DNA from: a virus
DNA length: 64,000 nt
Strand: one strand, 5' to 3'
IMG/VR virus record: IMGVR_UViG_3300043427_003220
Location: 98,748 to 162,747 of that record
The notes under the pieces are model-generated. The model saw only the letters and a list, made by a program, of their open reading frames with translations, had not been told where the DNA came from and ran no database searches. The translations under genes and the position numbers were made by a program. The first letter of the stretch is position 1. The number at the start of each line of letters is the position of its first letter. This document shows positions 16,876-25,472 of the stretch, in pieces.

Positions 16876-17229
16876 TTAGTCTGCGACTTCCTCGTAGCCA
16901 TTTATCTCCGACCCCCATGTTTCTGTAGCATCTCTAATCTCTTGCAAAAGCGTCTTACTAAACTCTTTTAGAGTTTTAGAGCCTCTGTCGCACGAGAACA
17001 GAATACTCTTTATTTTTGCAAAAAACAAGTAATGAATACGTTTTTTTGGTATTCGCCCTAGCACATGTCCATACACTTCAATATCCTCTTCAAAACCTAG
17101 CTCATCCAACGTATCCAGCGCAGCCTTTTCAATTTTTGCATGGGGAAATACGCTGGTTTTAAACGGCGTATACGCAATTTCTGCAGCGGTCGTTAGGCAC
17201 GTTGTGGCGGCAGACTTGTCTCCCCTCAT
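16876..17229 (-). CDS. hypothetical protein, 117 aa
   Basis: The ATG at 17229 has GAGG seven bases upstream and overlaps the end of the recombinase gene, so the two are coupled. The protein has helical segments (IEKAALDTLDELGFEED; LKEFSKTLLQEIRDATETW) and a central basic strand (RIPKKRIHYLFFAKI). No known domain is recognised. Coupling to the recombinase hints at a recombination or replication role. Confidence 0.6.
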   Translation of the reverse strand: MRGDKSAATTCLTTAAEIAYTPFKTSVFPHAKIEKAALDTLDELGFEEDIEVYGHVLGRIPKKRIHYLFFAKIKSILFSCDRGSKTLKEFSKTLLQEIRDATETWGSEINGYEEVAD

Positions 17230-17231
17230 GG

Positions 17232-18377
17232 TCAATCCTCAAGGTCAATATTAACTGTTTCGTTTTCTGAAAGCTTCATTGAAGCTGTCATACACTGACG
17301 CTCAACCGCTTGGTATGCTGGAGAATCAGGAACCAACGAATCTTCTGTCTTTTCTTGGCCATGAAACTTATATTCCACGCCCTTTTCGTCCTTGTATGCC
17401 CACCAATGAAGACTAGGCTTACCTGAATCTCCCGTTGGGTGGTACACGACTCCTAGCTTCTTGGCCAAGTTAAACAGCGACCTGTTTTTGTTGACAATCT
17501 GACAAGTTTCCATATTGACCTGAAACTCAACAACGCGGCCCTCAACAGTGTTACGACTCTTGAGAACACGGGCGCGGATTGTTTTACCAACTTTGACAGC
17601 ATCTTTATCGCTGTTCTCAATGGTATTATTATCAGCAGTCAAGCCAGCATCCTTGCGCTCTACTGACTCCATCAAAAGCATGAGGTCAGCTTGGTGCTTA
17701 AGCTTCTGTCCGCCTGTAACAATCCATTTTTTAGGGCCGCTTGGGTCTGCAGCCATATCCTGAATAGCGTGTTGAATAAGAAAGCAAGCTACTTTGTTCT
17801 CAGCAGAGATGCGAGTCATAGCCTTAACGAGAGGGCCCATGACTTTAGCCATACCGCCAAACTTATTGCCTGCTTGCTCGATTTCGCCTTCTTTAATCTT
17901 CTTTTCATCGTACGCAGCGGTGGCACCGCCAAGCGAGTCTACACCAATTGCGCAAAGACTGTTAGGAGACTCTTTAACACCCTCTTCGAGCATAGAAAGC
18001 TTGGCAAATACCTTGTCTGGTTCGTTAGAGCTAATAATCAATAGACGATTGAGGTCAATACCAAACTGAGCAAGACGACGTACACGGTCAGGCTTGTTGT
18101 GTAGATAGTATTCGATGTCAAAGATTACAGCGCCCGCTTCTGGATTAGCCTTCATAAGTTGACCAATCCAATAATACATTAGAAAGGACTTGCAGGCCCC
18201 AGGAACACCGGCAAGAATGGTAATACGGTCTGTGGGGATTTTGCCCGTGCCCCAGTTAAGTGCAGGGTCACCTGCGTCAAAGTTAGTTTTATCTTCCTGA
18301 GACGCGAGGTTGGCTGCCATTACTGCATAATCAAGGTCGCGGGTCAATTTAGAAAAATAACTTGGAAGCTTAGCCAT
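17232..18377 (-). CDS. uvsX: RecA-superfamily recombinase, UvsX-like
   Basis: 381 residues; catalyses ATP-dependent strand exchange on ssDNA. The RecA core follows a short N-terminus: P-loop GVPGACKS (57-64), Walker B LCAIGVDSLGG, and a conserved FLIQHAIQD strand. The P-loop has Cys62 where most RecA proteins have Gly. T4 UvsX (GPSKSFKS) also lacks that Gly, which supports a UvsX-like rather than bacterial RecA assignment. TAGGAGG lies before the ATG. The neighbours (gp32-like protein, RuvC, gp46/gp47 homologues) complete a T4-type recombination set. Confidence 0.88.
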   Translation of the reverse strand: MAKLPSYFSKLTRDLDYAVMAANLASQEDKTNFDAGDPALNWGTGKIPTDRITILAGVPGACKSFLMYYWIGQLMKANPEAGAVIFDIEYYLHNKPDRVRRLAQFGIDLNRLLIISSNEPDKVFAKLSMLEEGVKESPNSLCAIGVDSLGGATAAYDEKKIKEGEIEQAGNKFGGMAKVMGPLVKAMTRISAENKVACFLIQHAIQDMAADPSGPKKWIVTGGQKLKHQADLMLLMESVERKDAGLTADNNTIENSDKDAVKVGKTIRARVLKSRNTVEGRVVEFQVNMETCQIVNKNRSLFNLAKKLGVVYHPTGDSGKPSLHWWAYKDEKGVEYKFHGQEKTEDSLVPDSPAYQAVERQCMTASMKLSENETVNIDLED

Positions 18378-18390
18378 AATAACCTCCTAC

Positions 18391-18429
18391 AAAATAAAAA
18401 AGGGAAAGTCTCAGTTATTCTGAGACTTT
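18391..18429 (-). terminator. Rho-independent terminator at the end of the ClpP-like gene
   Basis: A 10-bp perfect stem (18405-18414 with 18420-18429, loop of 5) is followed on the minus strand by CCC and then TTTTTTATTTT. The stem includes the stop codon of the ClpP-like gene. It separates that gene from the recombinase gene, so uvsX expression relies on read-through or on an unseen promoter. Confidence 0.8.
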
Positions 18430-19347
18430 GAATCCCATTGCCTCGTCAATCATCTTACGAGCTTCTGCTTTATAATCAAGAATTTTTGTAAGTTGTTTTT
18501 GCAAACTTAGTTCTTGCGCAGGAGTTAGTGTGCCATTACGTGCAATTTCAACCGATTTTGGCTCAGTTATCAGCGGACACTTTGACCAAGTTATATTAAG
18601 GCGAACATAACCGCCGAATAGAGAAAGAGTTTGTTTTTCTTCTTTGTTTACCAAATCCGGTGTACAAACGGCTTGAGCAACGCGGTCGGCGGCCTTTGCC
18701 TTGACAGCATCGCGGCCAAATAGCCAATAATCATCTCTTACAAGTTGTTTAAATCTTTCTACTGGCAATTCCATGCGTTTTGCTTGTGCAGCATCAATTG
18801 CATTGGTCATTTGCTTCAAAAATTCAACAAACGCAATTGCATTTGGCTGAGGTTGGAACCTTAGTCCAAAAGAGGGAACATGTTGCATCAAAATAGATGA
18901 TTCGAGAACCACGCGCTCATCGCAAGCTTGAAGGATAACAAATGACATCGAAGCAGAAAAGTCTGTTACACAAACTACTTTTTTATTAACAGAACGAATT
19001 GCCTGTACAAGCTGTACGCCATCCATTACTGAACCACCGGGGGAGCTAAGAAACAAATTAACCGTATCCCCTTGAGCGGTCATCAAAGCAGAGATAGCTT
19101 TTGACACGCTGGTTCCGTCAACCTCGCCACGTAGTACGATTGTATTATCAGAAAGCACAATAGAATTTTTACTAGAAGTAAGCTTTTGTTGGCATTCAAG
19201 GCTTTGGCAAGTAACATCGCTGCTATTATTTTTTTGCGACAAAATTGGCTTAGAACTATTGTTTGAAAACTCAGAAGCTGAGGCTGACCCAACTGTTGTC
19301 AAAGCTAGAATAGACAATGGAATAGAAAGAAAAGACTTAAAAAACAC
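18415..19347 (-). CDS. exported ClpP-like serine protease
   Basis: The GTG at 19347 has GGAGG four bases upstream and yields 310 residues with a signal peptide (about 1-25, ending VGSASAS). The ClpP fold follows: LFLSSPGGSVMDGVQL (98-113), nucleophile Ser133 in SASMS, and His156 in LMQHVPSFG. An extra Cys-containing domain lies at the C-terminus. Like the lipoprotein at 9555-10178, it is sent out of the cytoplasm, unlike cellular ClpP. It may work in the periplasm; the substrate is unknown. The gene ends in a strong terminator. Confidence 0.8.
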   Translation of the reverse strand: MFFKSFLSIPLSILALTTVGSASASEFSNNSSKPILSQKNNSSDVTCQSLECQQKLTSSKNSIVLSDNTIVLRGEVDGTSVSKAISALMTAQGDTVNLFLSSPGGSVMDGVQLVQAIRSVNKKVVCVTDFSASMSFVILQACDERVVLESSILMQHVPSFGLRFQPQPNAIAFVEFLKQMTNAIDAAQAKRMELPVERFKQLVRDDYWLFGRDAVKAKAADRVAQAVCTPDLVNKEEKQTLSLFGGYVRLNITWSKCPLITEPKSVEIARNGTLTPAQELSLQKQLTKILDYKAEARKMIDEAMGFKVSE

Positions 19348-19403
19348 AAAACCTCCAATCGTATTAACAGCATAAGACAACACCATTGTTTCTTATGAAA
19401 TTA

Positions 19404-19883
19404 TTAAACCATATTTCCTGACATTTGTCTAGTCTCATTAAAACCATATCTTGAAGCTTTAATGCTAGACTGAGCCATAATGAGATTCATCTTAATCAAA
19501 TTAAGTTGTTCCAGCATGGCTTCGTACATTGCTTCGCGTTGTTGAGCTGTTTGAACATCTGTGTCAAGGTTGACAAAGTGTTCGCGTAAGTCAGCAGTAG
19601 GCTTGGCAATATTCATTTGTTGGCAGTATTCTGGAAACCGCTCTAGGGCGGCGAGAGCCTTAGAGCGCTTAACCTCGGAACGCGCCATATTAAAACTATA
19701 GGTAACTGACCCCAAGTAACCACTTAAGAGACTCATACCCTCAGACAGAGCGGAAATGGCCCTGTTGGCATCGTAGTCTGTCTTCAGTTCATGGATATTT
19801 GACGCGATGACAAGATAGTTTTTAAGAGTGTCAATGTACTCAGGAATTACATCTTGAGAATCAACGCGCTTAACTTCTTTCAT
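19404..19883 (-). CDS. helical protein beside the gp32-like gene; UvsY-like mediator candidate
   Basis: 159 residues, entirely helical by eye, with a good ribosome site (GGGGGGAAG) before the ATG. It sits between the gp32-like ssDNA-binding protein and the UvsX-like recombinase. Phages with this pair need a mediator such as UvsY, which is a small helical protein. Only position, size and helicity support this; no motif does. It could equally be an unrelated accessory protein. Confidence 0.45.
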   Translation of the reverse strand: MKEVKRVDSQDVIPEYIDTLKNYLVIASNIHELKTDYDANRAISALSEGMSLLSGYLGSVTYSFNMARSEVKRSKALAALERFPEYCQQMNIAKPTADLREHFVNLDTDVQTAQQREAMYEAMLEQLNLIKMNLIMAQSSIKASRYGFNETRQMSGNMV

Positions 19884-19912
19884 GACTTCCCCCCTAGCCT
19901 TCCGTGTTTAAG

Positions 19913-19937
19913 AGTGTTCCGGCATTACCGGAACACT
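19913..19937 (-). terminator. hairpin at the end of the gp32-like gene
   Basis: A perfect 10-bp GC-rich stem (19913-19922 with 19928-19937, loop of 5) includes the stop codon of the gp32-like gene. The downstream T content is poor, so it may act as a partial terminator or a 3'-end stabiliser that keeps the ssDNA-binding protein mRNA abundant. Confidence 0.5.
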
Positions 19938-20887
19938 GCATCAAGAGCGTCGTCAATTGACGATGGGGCTGCTGCTTTTGGCGCAGTTGGCTTAGGCTGC
20001 GGAGCGGGAGTAGGAGTAGACATCATAGCGGGGACATCAACTTCTTCATTGGTTGGTGTTGAAGCTGCATTGCTACGACGCTCTGGAGTTTTGCCAGCAG
20101 AAAGATACTCTTGTACCTCTCCTACAGTCCACATATAGTTGGAAGCAATCTCAATAACGTCTGGCAAGTCAGACTCTTTAAGGCTCTTAAGAGCTTGCGA
20201 TGGCTCTGCCTTAAAGACAGCCAAAACAGGGTCGTCAAGGCCCTCGACTTTCTGCTCTGTTCTGTAAAGGTCTACAGAATATTCTGTGTTCAATCCTGAA
20301 CCAGTACGGGAAATGCGCAGCCAACCCGTAGGAGCCATGGTATTAAACAAGTTGGTGCCTTTACGGCGCAGGGTCTGATACAAGCCTTCTTGAGCTGGCT
20401 TGTCACCGTAAGCTTCTGTGCCAAACAAAATCTTAATGACAGTCTCTGGAACTTCGAGCGCTTCGACCTTGTCTGAGCCCAAGACGTTTACAAGAAGAAC
20501 GCCCCTGCGTGTTGGTCTGTGAATTCTTGCCTGCGCGTCAAGCTCTTTGTATTCGGCGCTTTCTTTGTTTTTAATTTCTTTTTGTTTCTTCTTCAGCTCC
20601 ATAAACAGCTCAAACTGTGGGTCTTTTTGACCTTGAACTTGGAGTGATGGGCGTGTCCAGTTAGCCATGGTGCCGTCTGGCATCTTTCTCTTATAGGTGA
20701 ACTTATTGAATCCATAATAAAAGGCGGGATTTCCTCCTCCATCCTTCATATAGACAATAGGAATGATTTTGCAGATAAGTGGCTTGCCTTCTGGTACAGT
20801 GAGCGCCTTGGGGCGGCCACCAGCAGCAGAGCCAGATTTTGCAGTTTCAGGAAGAGCATCAGGATTAAAGTTATCAAGAAATGACAT
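19925..20887 (-). CDS. gp32-like single-stranded DNA-binding protein
   Basis: The ATG at 20887 has GGAGG eight bases upstream; 320 residues. The central region (about 40-200) carries the aromatic/basic pattern of T4 gp32-type cores (FYYGFNKFTYKRK, NWTRPSLQVQGQKDPQFELF). A Pro/Ala-rich linker (about 270-305) leads to an acidic C-terminal tip (IDDALDAVFR) that would recruit partner proteins. It coats ssDNA during replication and recombination. A second, SSB-like protein is encoded at 37223-37555. Confidence 0.8.
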   Translation of the reverse strand: MSFLDNFNPDALPETAKSGSAAGGRPKALTVPEGKPLICKIIPIVYMKDGGGNPAFYYGFNKFTYKRKMPDGTMANWTRPSLQVQGQKDPQFELFMELKKKQKEIKNKESAEYKELDAQARIHRPTRRGVLLVNVLGSDKVEALEVPETVIKILFGTEAYGDKPAQEGLYQTLRRKGTNLFNTMAPTGWLRISRTGSGLNTEYSVDLYRTEQKVEGLDDPVLAVFKAEPSQALKSLKESDLPDVIEIASNYMWTVGEVQEYLSAGKTPERRSNAASTPTNEEVDVPAMMSTPTPAPQPKPTAPKAAAPSSIDDALDAVFR

Positions 20888-20902
20888 AGTAGGTACCTCC
20901 AA

Positions 20903-21553
20903 TTAAACATGCTTAGCAATAAATTCAAAAGAAGTGTCAGCGTTCTCCGCTGTCACAATAAAAGTATCGTCAAAAGTGAGATTATCTTTAGGTGAATCAG
21001 AAATAAGTAGTAATTTTGAAGACATATTTTTTAGTGTAGAATAATATTCTTCAGAAATGTCGTGAACTACCGTGAAGTACACCTTTGTGTCTGTACGCTG
21101 AGTATCAAACATACAGCTCAGGGTTGTTCCGTCTTGGCAGCTAACCAAATAATCTAAAATGCGTGCATAGTCATAAGGCTCCTTTACTACTAAATCAGTT
21201 CCATTGTAAGATTTAACAGGGTCATCCGATACCCTGCAGACCTCGTTAAAGTGAATCATAATTTCTTGCAGCAAAAGAAGAGATACAGACTCAGACAACT
21301 CCATGATGTCGCCTACAGCTGGCAATCTGTGAGAATAGCCCTCTTCTCTTAAATAATTAACAGCGTCCATAACAAACAAACCATGCCACGGCATATACTT
21401 AGCCTGAGCCTCTAACAATGCGTGGACTGTATCTACAAATATGCTGTTGTCTTTGGACATCAACACAACCCACACTGGCACTGGAGTGTGTTTACTGTAG
21501 ATAGTTGACTGTTTGTCTTTAAACGCCCAACGGCTTTTTTCTAGTCTTTTCAT
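20903..21553 (-). CDS. hypothetical protein in the replication operon, 216 aa
   Basis: The start at 21553 lies within the end of the ruvC-like gene (35-base overlap), with AAAGG upstream. The protein is mixed alpha/beta with no metal or nucleotide motif I recognise. Its place between RuvC and gp32 homologues suggests a DNA-metabolism role, but nothing in the sequence proves it. Confidence 0.6.
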   Translation of the reverse strand: MKRLEKSRWAFKDKQSTIYSKHTPVPVWVVLMSKDNSIFVDTVHALLEAQAKYMPWHGLFVMDAVNYLREEGYSHRLPAVGDIMELSESVSLLLLQEIMIHFNEVCRVSDDPVKSYNGTDLVVKEPYDYARILDYLVSCQDGTTLSCMFDTQRTDTKVYFTVVHDISEEYYSTLKNMSSKLLLISDSPKDNLTFDDTFIVTAENADTSFEFIAKHV

Positions 21554-22106
21554 CTTTTTTGCCTTTCTTTTTTGGAGTCTGTTTCTTGTTTTTAGGTTTT
21601 GGCTCTTTCTCTACAATGAATTGTCCGTACTGGTTATACCAATAGCCAATCAATAGGGCATCAATGATGCCTTCATGCGGCTTGCTGCTTCTTTCTGTAG
21701 CAAGAAAATCCTCTAAAGGGAAGAGTTTTTTTGCAACCTCTAAACTTCTTGCCTTGGGGTCTTCAAAAGGTGACTCTGAGTCATGTAGTTTTGTTGCCCA
21801 AGTCCGAGGAGCGACTAGTGCAATATTATTTACAATTGCAGAGGCTGTGGCAAACAACAGTCCAAAGTTATAGCCAGAAGTCCAAGCTGAGCTGACTCCC
21901 TCTCCCGGTCTTGGTGCTTGTCTCTCTAAAACAACAACATCTGGCCGATGATTGACCATAAGCTGGCCAACTTCAACCAGATTGATTGTTGACTTTTTGT
22001 TCTTAAGGTTTTTGTCAATTGGCATCCTGCCGCGAGCAACGACTATGAAGCCGTCTAAAATTGCATAACCACCCGAAATACCGGGGTCAAAAGCCAAAAT
22101 TCTCAT
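21519..22106 (-). CDS. RuvC-like Holliday junction resolvase
   Basis: 195 residues with an RNase-H-like fold. The acidic catalytic residues are visible: Asp7 in AFDPGISGG, Glu61 in VVVLERQ, and Asp149 in HEGIIDALLIG (His144 five residues before). It would cut branched DNA before packaging. The C-terminal 35 residues are a Lys-rich extension. The ATG overlaps the stop of the primase gene. Confidence 0.88.
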   Translation of the reverse strand: MRILAFDPGISGGYAILDGFIVVARGRMPIDKNLKNKKSTINLVEVGQLMVNHRPDVVVLERQAPRPGEGVSSAWTSGYNFGLLFATASAIVNNIALVAPRTWATKLHDSESPFEDPKARSLEVAKKLFPLEDFLATERSSKPHEGIIDALLIGYWYNQYGQFIVEKEPKPKNKKQTPKKKGKKDEKTRKKPLGV

Positions 22107-23104
22107 AAGTTATTCCAGTCAATTAAATTATCCGTCTTATTTATAGTAAATTCTGGCTTCTTTGTCAATGTTCCCGCCTCTTGCATCAACTTATCTATAG
22201 CTACGAGTATCTTATCGTTGTGTATTTCGGGGTCTTTAAAGCAATGAAACAGGGCGTCTGGCCCAGTAATGTGCAGGTTGTCTCCATGGTTGTCGCCGCC
22301 CTCTTCTCGACAGCACGGGCAGGCTATTTGTAACTTGCCGCCAATCTCTGTTGATAGTCCCAAGTAAGTATTTACATACCAATCTAGCTTTTTGACAATG
22401 TCGGCTCTGTTTACTGCTTGCGGCGAAGCTTGAGCATCCTTTTGAAAGATTTGGTGCCACTTTGTTTGTTTGTATTTTTCCTCGAACGCAGGAGAATATA
22501 TAAGGTCAAACAATTCTGAATTGTCAATTCTGTCAGATATTTCGACAATTTGCTGTACTGTGTTAGACCTGATAGAATTCGGAAACCGAGTGAAACGAGC
22601 GGGGTCACTACATGCGCGGTCATTTTTCTCTTCGCATAAAAAATGAATCCTATAAAAGATGTCTTTGTATTGTAATAAGCCATTGCTTTTAAGCTCTCCT
22701 GTATGATGGTATAGAGGTTCTTTTAAAGAAATAATAAAATGATATGATTTGCCACCTGAATAAATGCAAGCCGAGTACGGTAAACCAATCTTTTTCATAA
22801 ATGGAATTTGTTCTTCGAGTGGCAGTTGGTCAAATTCTATAAGAAAATTTCTAAGAACAAATACGTTTTCAGATGTTTTATTGATATTAAGTTGTTTTGC
22901 GGCATTTACGGCAATGTAAGCGCCCCTTTCAAAGCTTCTGTCAATATACTGAAGGATAGCTTGCTCTTTTGTCATGGAGAAATGTTTTTGGAGCAGATAG
23001 TCTGCCGCCCAGACGTACTGCTCGTCTCCGTATAAAAGAGTCATATACTTAACGACGGGCATCAATATATCTCTTTTGATGCCGTCTCGTGGGGAATGGC
23101 GCAC
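22103..23104 (-). CDS. DNA primase, archaeo-eukaryotic type with C-terminal zinc finger
   Basis: 333 residues from a GTG start preceded by GGGGG. The AEP-type core shows FLIEFDQLP (metal-binding acidic pair), YSGGKSYHFII, and DPARFTRFPNS, all diagnostic of phage and plasmid primases. The C-terminus has a zinc-binding finger (CPCC, then H and C about 20 residues later). It makes primers for the polymerase. It is coupled to ruvC by a 4-base overlap and lies next to the helicase and AAA+ genes. Confidence 0.8.
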   Translation of the reverse strand: MRHSPRDGIKRDILMPVVKYMTLLYGDEQYVWAADYLLQKHFSMTKEQAILQYIDRSFERGAYIAVNAAKQLNINKTSENVFVLRNFLIEFDQLPLEEQIPFMKKIGLPYSACIYSGGKSYHFIISLKEPLYHHTGELKSNGLLQYKDIFYRIHFLCEEKNDRACSDPARFTRFPNSIRSNTVQQIVEISDRIDNSELFDLIYSPAFEEKYKQTKWHQIFQKDAQASPQAVNRADIVKKLDWYVNTYLGLSTEIGGKLQIACPCCREEGGDNHGDNLHITGPDALFHCFKDPEIHNDKILVAIDKLMQEAGTLTKKPEFTINKTDNLIDWNNL

Positions 23105-23117
23105 AAAGCCCCCTTAA

Positions 23118-24119
23118 TCAAAAATTATCGTAATCGTCATTAAAACCCATCGAACGCTGTTCTTTCTTTAGTCCACCCGATTCAGCCTTCTTACGTTGTA
23201 GTAGCACTTCAACCACCGCATCCGCAAGAGGAATATCATATAACTCATGCCGTAACACTGCTTCTTTGCTGTAAGCAGGAGTTAGCTTAGTTCCCACAAA
23301 CAACTGCTTCTCATCGGCAGTTAGTTCTCTATCCATAAACTTTTCTACAAGAAAAATAATTTCTTCGTCTTTTGGCGGCTCTACTTCACGGACGATGTCA
23401 AACCGTCCCGGTCTACTGGTCAAAGTTTTGTTCAATACATCTAGGTAGTTGGTTGTGGCTACAATCAAAGTAGGGATTTTGAATACATCTGCGTTGCCGT
23501 CCAAGAAGTTAAGCATCTCAGAATCAACACGGCCTGCTCTTTCTTCAAGGCCAGACCCGCCAATATCCTCTATAACCAAAAGAATCAAGCTGGCAGCCGA
23601 CTCTTGAGCATTTGAGAACATATCAATCAAAGTCTCAAAGCTGACTTGCTGAGAGTCTACTCTGAGAATGCAAGCCTTGGGCATCTTGATAATTTGGCGG
23701 CAAAAGTAGTTGATGAGGCTAGATTTACCAATCCCCGGTTCACTGCCGAACAAAAACCCTCTTTTGGGGGCAATCTTTCTTTTCTTGTAGATGTCCAGCT
23801 TAGACATAAAGACACTGAAGTGCTTCATGAGTTCTCTGGAGGTGTCTGTCTCGTAATACTGAATCTCTGTCAGTTCCATGGGCTGAAGACCCTCTTCAGG
23901 GGTAATACGCCATGCTCCTTCGGTAATCTTATAGGATTCTTTGGTCTTTGGTGTCTGAATGTCCATATCTAGCAGGTGAGGTTCTGATACCTTAACGACG
24001 TTTCCTAACTCATCTACAGACTCAATAGTCCTATTGACAACAAGCTGATAGTTGCCTAGCTCAACCTGTAAACCTGCCTGTAACTTAGTAATGCTCCGTA
24101 CTTTGGCTACTTTAGACAT
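23118..24119 (-). CDS. AAA+ ATPase
   Basis: 333 residues with a complete classical AAA module: Walker A GSEPGIGKSS, Walker B LLVIEDIGG, sensor-1 VATTN, and arginine-finger region SRPGRFD. The N-terminal 110 residues are a separate beta-rich domain. The SRPGRFD box is typical of proteasomal/FtsH/spastin-like ATPases rather than clamp loaders. It probably forms a hexamer that remodels a protein or nucleoprotein. GGAG lies five bases before the ATG. The partner is unknown. Confidence 0.88.
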   Translation of the reverse strand: MSKVAKVRSITKLQAGLQVELGNYQLVVNRTIESVDELGNVVKVSEPHLLDMDIQTPKTKESYKITEGAWRITPEEGLQPMELTEIQYYETDTSRELMKHFSVFMSKLDIYKKRKIAPKRGFLFGSEPGIGKSSLINYFCRQIIKMPKACILRVDSQQVSFETLIDMFSNAQESAASLILLVIEDIGGSGLEERAGRVDSEMLNFLDGNADVFKIPTLIVATTNYLDVLNKTLTSRPGRFDIVREVEPPKDEEIIFLVEKFMDRELTADEKQLFVGTKLTPAYSKEAVLRHELYDIPLADAVVEVLLQRKKAESGGLKKEQRSMGFNDDYDNF

Positions 24120-24129
24120 AACGACTCCA

Positions 24130-24402
24130 TTAATAACTAAAAATCAAATCATCTGCTGTTACATAAGTGTCATTAAAAAATCTGGGTGTTTCTTGGCGCA
24201 ATCTGGGGTCCAAAACATCGCTGTGCCACACTGCATTATCAGAAGACCTAGTGATGGCCGCTACTGCGACAAACGACTTATCGTCATCAATCCAAAAATT
24301 AGAAATAGTTAGAATTAGTCTTGGAGCGTCGTCATCGACATAATAGGCATTTTGCGATGTTTGGTCGAGTCCACCGTTCATATATCTATTTGGACGCATC
24401 AT
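24130..24402 (-). CDS. hypothetical protein, 90 aa
   Basis: Starts within GGAGGAGGAATG and overlaps the helicase stop (ATGA). A short beta-rich protein (LILTISNFWIDDDKSFVAVAAI). No recognised domain. Co-translated with the helicase. Confidence 0.6.
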   Translation of the reverse strand: MMRPNRYMNGGLDQTSQNAYYVDDDAPRLILTISNFWIDDDKSFVAVAAITRSSDNAVWHSDVLDPRLRQETPRFFNDTYVTADDLIFSY

Positions 24403-25418
24403 TCCTCCTCCACGTCTTCTGCCGGAATCAAGACAAAGTTATCATTCATCTGCCAAGTCGTAATATCTTTGCCGTACTTGTAAGGATAACGAACTTTTTG
24501 AATCTTTAGCCAAGTGCGAACTTCATTGTTGGCATTGACCTTCTTAACAAGCATAAGACCATGGGTCGCGTGGGTCAACGACTCTTTTGACTTTCTTAGG
24601 CAGCTAAACATATCCCACTGAAAGGCCGACCGCCCTGCTGGCGGATACATTTGCTGAAAGCAGATAACAGGGGCATACTTAGGAGACTTACGGCTGTTGA
24701 TTCTGAGGCCAAACTGCTGACTCATAGTTTCAATCTTTTTAAAATCTTCAACCTTGCCCTTGCCTGTATAACCAATATCAGCCATGGCGTTTGACAACTG
24801 GTCAACAAAAATTAAGTCTGGATTAAACTCCTGAGCACACCTAAACGTATAGGTACATAGGGTCAGCCACCCTAATGACAACCCTTGAGAAGACTCGGCA
24901 TCTTCAATACGAGAATACTGATAGACTCTCTTAAAAGCTTTTTCATAGGACAGGCCCAACATTGCGGCCAGCTTACGGCTAATTTCATTCCTATAGGCTT
25001 CAATAGGCAACTCGTTGGAAATAATCAAGATTCTTCGTCTGTTAGCAATAGCATGGGCAGCGGACTGCATACAAAAAGTTGACTTGCCGTTACCTGTAGG
25101 AGCACCCACAACGACAAAAGACTTTTTATGCAAAGTAAGTTGAAACTCATCTGAAAAGAAGGGAATGCGGTCTTCGACCATGTCTTGAAAATCTTTTGCT
25201 TCTGACAACGCTTGTTCAACGAGGCGCTCTTTAAAATCCTCTTCCGCTTCTTTTTGCTGACGTTCAGATTCTGCCAAAATTTCTTTAAGCTGATTTGGAT
25301 TAACAAGAATATCTTTTTGGGTGTCTCCGGTTTTAATAGAGACACTCCATGGAGTATCGGCTCCGACATCTCCAAACTGTGGGCTAGACCAATTTTCGTC
25401 TTCGTCGTGAGTAACCAC
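24399..25418 (-). CDS. DnaB-like replicative helicase
   Basis: 339 residues from a GTG with GAGG five bases upstream. A charged helical N-terminus (about 40-85) leads into a RecA-fold helicase core: Walker A GAPTGNGKST, a following ILIISNELP strand, Walker B LIFVDQLS and a GLMLVKKV strand near the end. It lacks the full N-terminal domain of bacterial DnaB, as phage helicases often do. It would unwind DNA at the fork with the adjacent primase and polymerase. It has its own sigma28-like promoter at 25443-25472. Confidence 0.82.
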   Translation of the reverse strand: MVTHDEDENWSSPQFGDVGADTPWSVSIKTGDTQKDILVNPNQLKEILAESERQQKEAEEDFKERLVEQALSEAKDFQDMVEDRIPFFSDEFQLTLHKKSFVVVGAPTGNGKSTFCMQSAAHAIANRRRILIISNELPIEAYRNEISRKLAAMLGLSYEKAFKRVYQYSRIEDAESSQGLSLGWLTLCTYTFRCAQEFNPDLIFVDQLSNAMADIGYTGKGKVEDFKKIETMSQQFGLRINSRKSPKYAPVICFQQMYPPAGRSAFQWDMFSCLRKSKESLTHATHGLMLVKKVNANNEVRTWLKIQKVRYPYKYGKDITTWQMNDNFVLIPAEDVEEE

Positions 25419-25442
25419 AAAAACCTCAACTTAAAGTTGCCA

Positions 25443-25472
25443 TCCTATCGGCATCACAAATCATAACTTTAG
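25443..25472 (-). promoter_or_regulatory. sigma28 (FliA)-like promoter upstream of the helicase
   Basis: On the minus strand: TAAAGTTA, 11 bases, GCCGATAG, one base from the FliA -10 element GCCGATAA. The -35 part overlaps the last codons of the polymerase gene and the -10 ends 26 bases before the helicase GTG. Confidence 0.7.

Noticed and set aside
17691-18044. A 117-codon + strand frame inside the recombinase gene
   Set aside because: It is antisense to conserved RecA motifs and has no recognisable protein character.
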